DNA from: Pelistega sp.
GTDB taxonomy: Bacteria; Pseudomonadota; Gammaproteobacteria; Burkholderiales; Burkholderiaceae_B
Direction: 5' to 3'
Assembly (NCBI GenBank): GCA_030538255.1
Contig: JAUNUI010000007.1
Span: forward strand, 1 to 64,000
DNA: 64,000 bases
The notes below the pieces were generated by a model. That model was not told the origin of the DNA. It saw only the letters and a program-made list of their open reading frames with translations, and did not search any database. This document shows positions 61,561 to 64,000 of this stretch, in pieces; position 1 is the first letter of the stretch, and the number at the start of each line of letters is the position of its first letter. The position numbers were made by a program, and so were the translations under genes.

Positions 61561-61800
61561 ATGAGTCAACTACCCAAATTTAGTGCCAATGGTTGGCGCC
61601 GCTTAAGCAACGGCATCCTACAGCATGTCAGCGGAGCCGAATTTAAGAAGGCACCGAATGGTACCGTTGAAATCACCAAAGACTCTCTTGCCGTTTATAT
61701 TCAAAACTTAAAGCAAGAAGGCGTTGACGAGTCTCGCGCTAAGACCTTACTACTTAAACTTGCGCAACAAGCTGAACAGCATTTTGTAGGACTGCATTAA
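61561..61800 (+). CDS. Small protein of unknown function
   Basis: 79 residues (MSQLPKFSANGWRRLSNGILQHVSGAEFKKAPNG). Basic/amphipathic, with a C-terminal helix EGVDESRAKTLLLKLAQQAEQHF; no signal or membrane helix. A GTGAGGATCT ribosome-binding region precedes the ATG. I do not recognise it. Its position between the liu cluster and argD gives no hint. Confidence 0.55.
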   Translation: MSQLPKFSANGWRRLSNGILQHVSGAEFKKAPNGTVEITKDSLAVYIQNLKQEGVDESRAKTLLLKLAQQAEQHFVGLH

Positions 61801-62140
61801 TCACGGCAAAATTGACCTTAGCCCAAGGATGGCTTTGCGTCTTAATGCATGGCTCGGCAAGCACGATCCAAGTCCTGAGGTTTGGCTAAAGCTACAAGCG
61901 AGTTATGACCTCTGGCAGGCCAGTCAACGTATACAATTCAATATCACACCCGCACGCTATAACGCAGCCTAAAGCAATAGGCACTTCTTTACTTGGCGCC
62001 AAGGATTAAAAAACCTACTCCACCACTTGATACGGTGAAATAGGCTTAGGTGAAATATTTCAACTTAGAAATACGACTGATTAATTATGCTCCTGGGTAA
62101 TCATCGTTAAATATCGGTGTGGACTTGCAGCCGATTTCAA
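61801..62140. other. Intergenic region with higA remnant
   Basis: 340 bp between the small ORF and argD (convergent). Only the HigA fragment is recognised; after it the sequence is AT-rich with no clear terminator. Confidence 0.5.
61829..61972 (+). pseudogene. HigA-family antitoxin remnant (C-terminal)
   Basis: Forty-seven residues from the ATG at 61829: MALRLNAWLGKHDPSPEVWL, then KLQASYDLWQA, and on to a stop at 61970-61972. 'MALRL..lG..PE.WL.LQ..YDLWqA' is the C-terminal signature of HigA-type antitoxins (addiction-module XRE proteins). In frame upstream, NHGKIDLSPR continues the HigA pattern for a few residues and then hits a TAG near 61787; the helix-turn-helix domain and the HigB toxin are gone. 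Its codon frame differs from the small ORF that ends at 61800. Confidence 0.75.
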
Positions 62141-63331
62141 TTATTTACGCACCTGTGTAATCACTTCATCTAACCATTGCAGCATGGTTTGTACTTCTTC
62201 GGCCGTGATGTTTAGAGCTGGCATAAAGCGCAATAAGTTAGGACGTGGGGCGTTCAAGAGCATTCCTTCAGGGGCTCGGTCACGCGCCGCTTGAACGATT
62301 TCATTACCATCATCACGATCAAGCATTAAGGCGCGTAATAAGCCCACGCCACGTTCACCTTGCATACCCCACTTCGCTGATAAAGCTAGGAGACCTTCAG
62401 AGAGTTCCTGGGCACGTTGATTCACACTCTGCATAAAGCCGGGTGCATTCAAGACATCAAATACCGCCACGCCTGCCGCTGTCATCAGTGGATTGCCGTT
62501 ATAGGTACCGCCTTGATCACCATGCTCAAATACTGATACAGCCTCAGTCGCCAATAAGGCAGCTAAGGGCACACCGCTGCCGATACCCTTACCAAGCGTC
62601 ATAATATCTGGCACGATATTGTAGTGTTGGTAGGCGAACATGGTGCCGCAACGACCCATGCCAGTTTGCACTTCGTCAACAATTAATAAGATGCCTTTTT
62701 CCGTGGTCAAGGCGCGTAACTCTTGCATAAACTCTTGCGTCGCTGGAATCACACCACCTTCACCTTGCACAGGCTCAAGCATGACCGCCACAGTCTGATC
62801 ATCAATCAAGGCACGGACAGACTCAATATCATTGATATCCGCTTTCGGGAAACCATCGACTTGTGGCGGGAATTTCTTATCCCAACCCTCTTTGCCCGAT
62901 GCTGACATGGTTGCAATTGTACGACCATGGAAGCTGTGGTCCATGGTAATGATTTTATACGCACCCGCACGCATCTTCTGGCCCCATTTACGGGCTAATT
63001 TAATCGCTCCTTCATTGGCTTCAGCGCCGCTATTGGCAAAAAACACACGATCAAACACCGAGGCTTCAACTAAGCGATTGGCGAGATCAATTGAAGGTTG
63101 GTTGTAAAAAGCAGGTGATGGATTAATTAAGAGTCGTGCTTGCGCATTAATCGCCTCCACCATCTCTGTAGGACAGTGCCCTAAGCAGTTCACCGCCCAA
63201 CCTTGGATGACGTCCAGGTAACGTTTACCGGTATGATCTTCTAACCATGAGCCCTCGCCCTTAACGAAGGTTAAATCAGGGCGTGAGGTAATTTCCATTA
63301 AAGCCTGAGCGGCTTGTGCATTAAACGTCAT
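62141..63331 (-). CDS. argD: Acetylornithine aminotransferase (ArgD-like)
   Basis: 396 residues, class III PLP aminotransferase. Motifs: PSPAFYNQPSIDLANRLVE, FFANSGAEANEGAIKLARKW, DHSFHGRTIATMSASG, EPVQGEGGV, VDEVQTGMGRCGTMFAYQH and the PLP lysine in TLGKGIGSGVPLAALLA. It transfers the amino group in arginine synthesis; succinyl-DAP activity in lysine synthesis is also common in this family. No operon partner. Confidence 0.88.
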   Translation of the reverse strand: MTFNAQAAQALMEITSRPDLTFVKGEGSWLEDHTGKRYLDVIQGWAVNCLGHCPTEMVEAINAQARLLINPSPAFYNQPSIDLANRLVEASVFDRVFFANSGAEANEGAIKLARKWGQKMRAGAYKIITMDHSFHGRTIATMSASGKEGWDKKFPPQVDGFPKADINDIESVRALIDDQTVAVMLEPVQGEGGVIPATQEFMQELRALTTEKGILLIVDEVQTGMGRCGTMFAYQHYNIVPDIMTLGKGIGSGVPLAALLATEAVSVFEHGDQGGTYNGNPLMTAAGVAVFDVLNAPGFMQSVNQRAQELSEGLLALSAKWGMQGERGVGLLRALMLDRDDGNEIVQAARDRAPEGMLLNAPRPNLLRFMPALNITAEEVQTMLQWLDEVITQVRK

Positions 63332-63650
63332 TCTCTTTTCCTTTCCAGCAAAGCAATGTATCTGAGTATTTTAAGCGCTTTCACCCAAGTGTGTGAATCG
63401 TTTAGCGTATTTACCTCTTTTGACATTTTGATGACTTGGTGAAAAAACCACAGCTCATCTTAGACTTGATAAAATTCAGTTATAAATCAATAAATTACAA
63501 ATCATTTACAAACTGAAATGTAAATATTTTGCAAAGACTTGCTCATTTAACAAAAAACACGTACATTTAATGCACGGCATAGATTTTTGCAACGCAAGAA
63601 TCCTTTTTTATCGATACACCTGTGTATGAGCATATTTTAAGGGGATGATC
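63332..63650. other. Divergent intergenic region argD / smg
   Basis: 319 bp, very AT-rich. One small inverted repeat ATTTACA / TGTAAAT (63504-63525). No clear known operator. Presumably carries both promoters. Confidence 0.5.
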
Positions 63651-64000
63651 ATGTTCGATGTTTTAGTTTATCTTTTCGAAAATTACTATGCCCCCGAGTC
63701 CTGCCCCGATGCCGATGTATTGGCTAAGCGCCTAATGGCGGCTGGCTTTGAAGATGATGAAATCGACGAGGCACTAGCTTGGTTATACCAACTTGCAGAG
63801 ACCACAGAGCAGTCGCTTGAACTCAGTAATATGAGTGTTGATAGCACCCGCGTGTACGCACCTATTGAACGTGAATTCTTAGGTGACGATTCAATTAACT
63901 ACTTAAGTTTCCTATCCCAATCTGGTGCTCTACCTGCACCCTTACGTGAAATTGTGATTAATCGTTGTCTGGATATGCCAGCCGACGCGATCTCGCTCGA
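63651..64000 (+). CDS. smg: Smg (DUF494) family protein, 3' end outside window
   Basis: Starts at the ATG at 63651, with AAGGGG 7-12 bases upstream (an ATG at 63645 is too close to that site). 116 codons are visible: MFDVLVYLFENYYAPESCPD, then LAKRLMAAGFEDDEIDEALAWL, YAPIEREFLGDDSINYLSFL and ALPAPLREIVINRCLDMP. This matches Smg/DUF494, usually about 150 residues. The role is unclear; the gene is often near dprA and def/fmt. Confidence 0.88.
   Translation, partial: MFDVLVYLFENYYAPESCPDADVLAKRLMAAGFEDDEIDEALAWLYQLAETTEQSLELSNMSVDSTRVYAPIEREFLGDDSINYLSFLSQSGALPAPLREIVINRCLDMPADAISL

Noticed and set aside
61561-61972. One continuous gene from the small ORF into the HigA-like sequence
   Set aside because: The small ORF stops at 61800, and the HigA-like sequence is in another frame with a TAG near 61787.
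1-64000. tRNA or rRNA genes
   Set aside because: I saw no convincing T-loop/CCA or rRNA sequence by eye; a tRNA and rRNA scan would settle it.

Overview
The window looks like the chromosome of a betaproteobacterium of the Burkholderiales, most likely Alcaligenaceae (a low-GC relative such as Oligella, Paenalcaligenes or Pelistega). This rests on protein style and on gene order: argS - SPOR protein - dsbA, ivd/liuA - aceK - thiolase - liuB - liuD, and a DUF2868/DUF3482 pair. The genus is an inference; nothing in the window identifies it.

Region 1 (1-13.2 kb) is the accessory part. Three orphan Rhs C-terminal fragments lie on the minus strand (946-1860, 3155-4585, 5572-6813). They share an almost identical Rhs core, and each ends in a different toxin domain after the DPWGWC motif: a GH-E/HNH-like nuclease, an unassigned restriction-endonuclease-like domain, and a GIY-YIG-like nuclease. 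Each is followed by a candidate immunity gene: a TPR protein, an unknown 198-residue protein, and a DUF4259 + Imm26-like fusion. A pentapeptide-repeat protein has no recognisable toxin partner. A vgrG remnant (6886-7036) sits upstream of the array, and a TPR paralogue faces it at the left edge. Next come divergent type VI secretion genes tssH/clpV and tssG, without tssF. Further right are a plus-strand Rhs scar (12455-12598) and a frameshifted DUF1963 gene, so Rhs recombination has reached beyond the main array.

Region 2 (13.4-36.3 kb) is rich in transport genes: creA and a DUF3025 gene, a TSUP permease, a basic-amino-acid ABC importer (hisP/M/Q plus two tandem binding proteins), the lysine exporter lysO, an aldehyde dehydrogenase, an Fbp/Phn-type ABC importer with a fused permease, an EamA exporter, small stress membrane proteins, the DUF2868-DUF3482 pair, a lemA-TPM-TPM operon and a LysE exporter.

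Region 3 (36.4-51.4 kb) is mostly housekeeping: prfC, bfr and bfd (bfd with a clear Fur-box promoter; bfr with degenerate ferroxidase ligands), rpoN, leuA behind a Leu-rich leader peptide, argS, an FtsN-like SPOR protein, dsbA, a metC-like gene and a second LysE exporter.

Region 4 (51.4-61.4 kb) is a leucine/isovalerate catabolic cluster: an MBL-fold hydrolase divergent from a MerR/LiuR regulator, then liuA, aceK, a thiolase, liuB and liuD. Two LiuR-type palindromes flank the regulator gene. Leucine would be degraded to acetyl-CoA units, and AceK would steer isocitrate toward the glyoxylate shunt. liuC and liuE are not in the window.

Region 5 (61.5-64 kb) has a small ORF behind a structured leader, a higA remnant, argD and the start of smg. 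Four copies of a hairpin-plus-tail element resembling an IS200/IS605 end lie between genes across the window.
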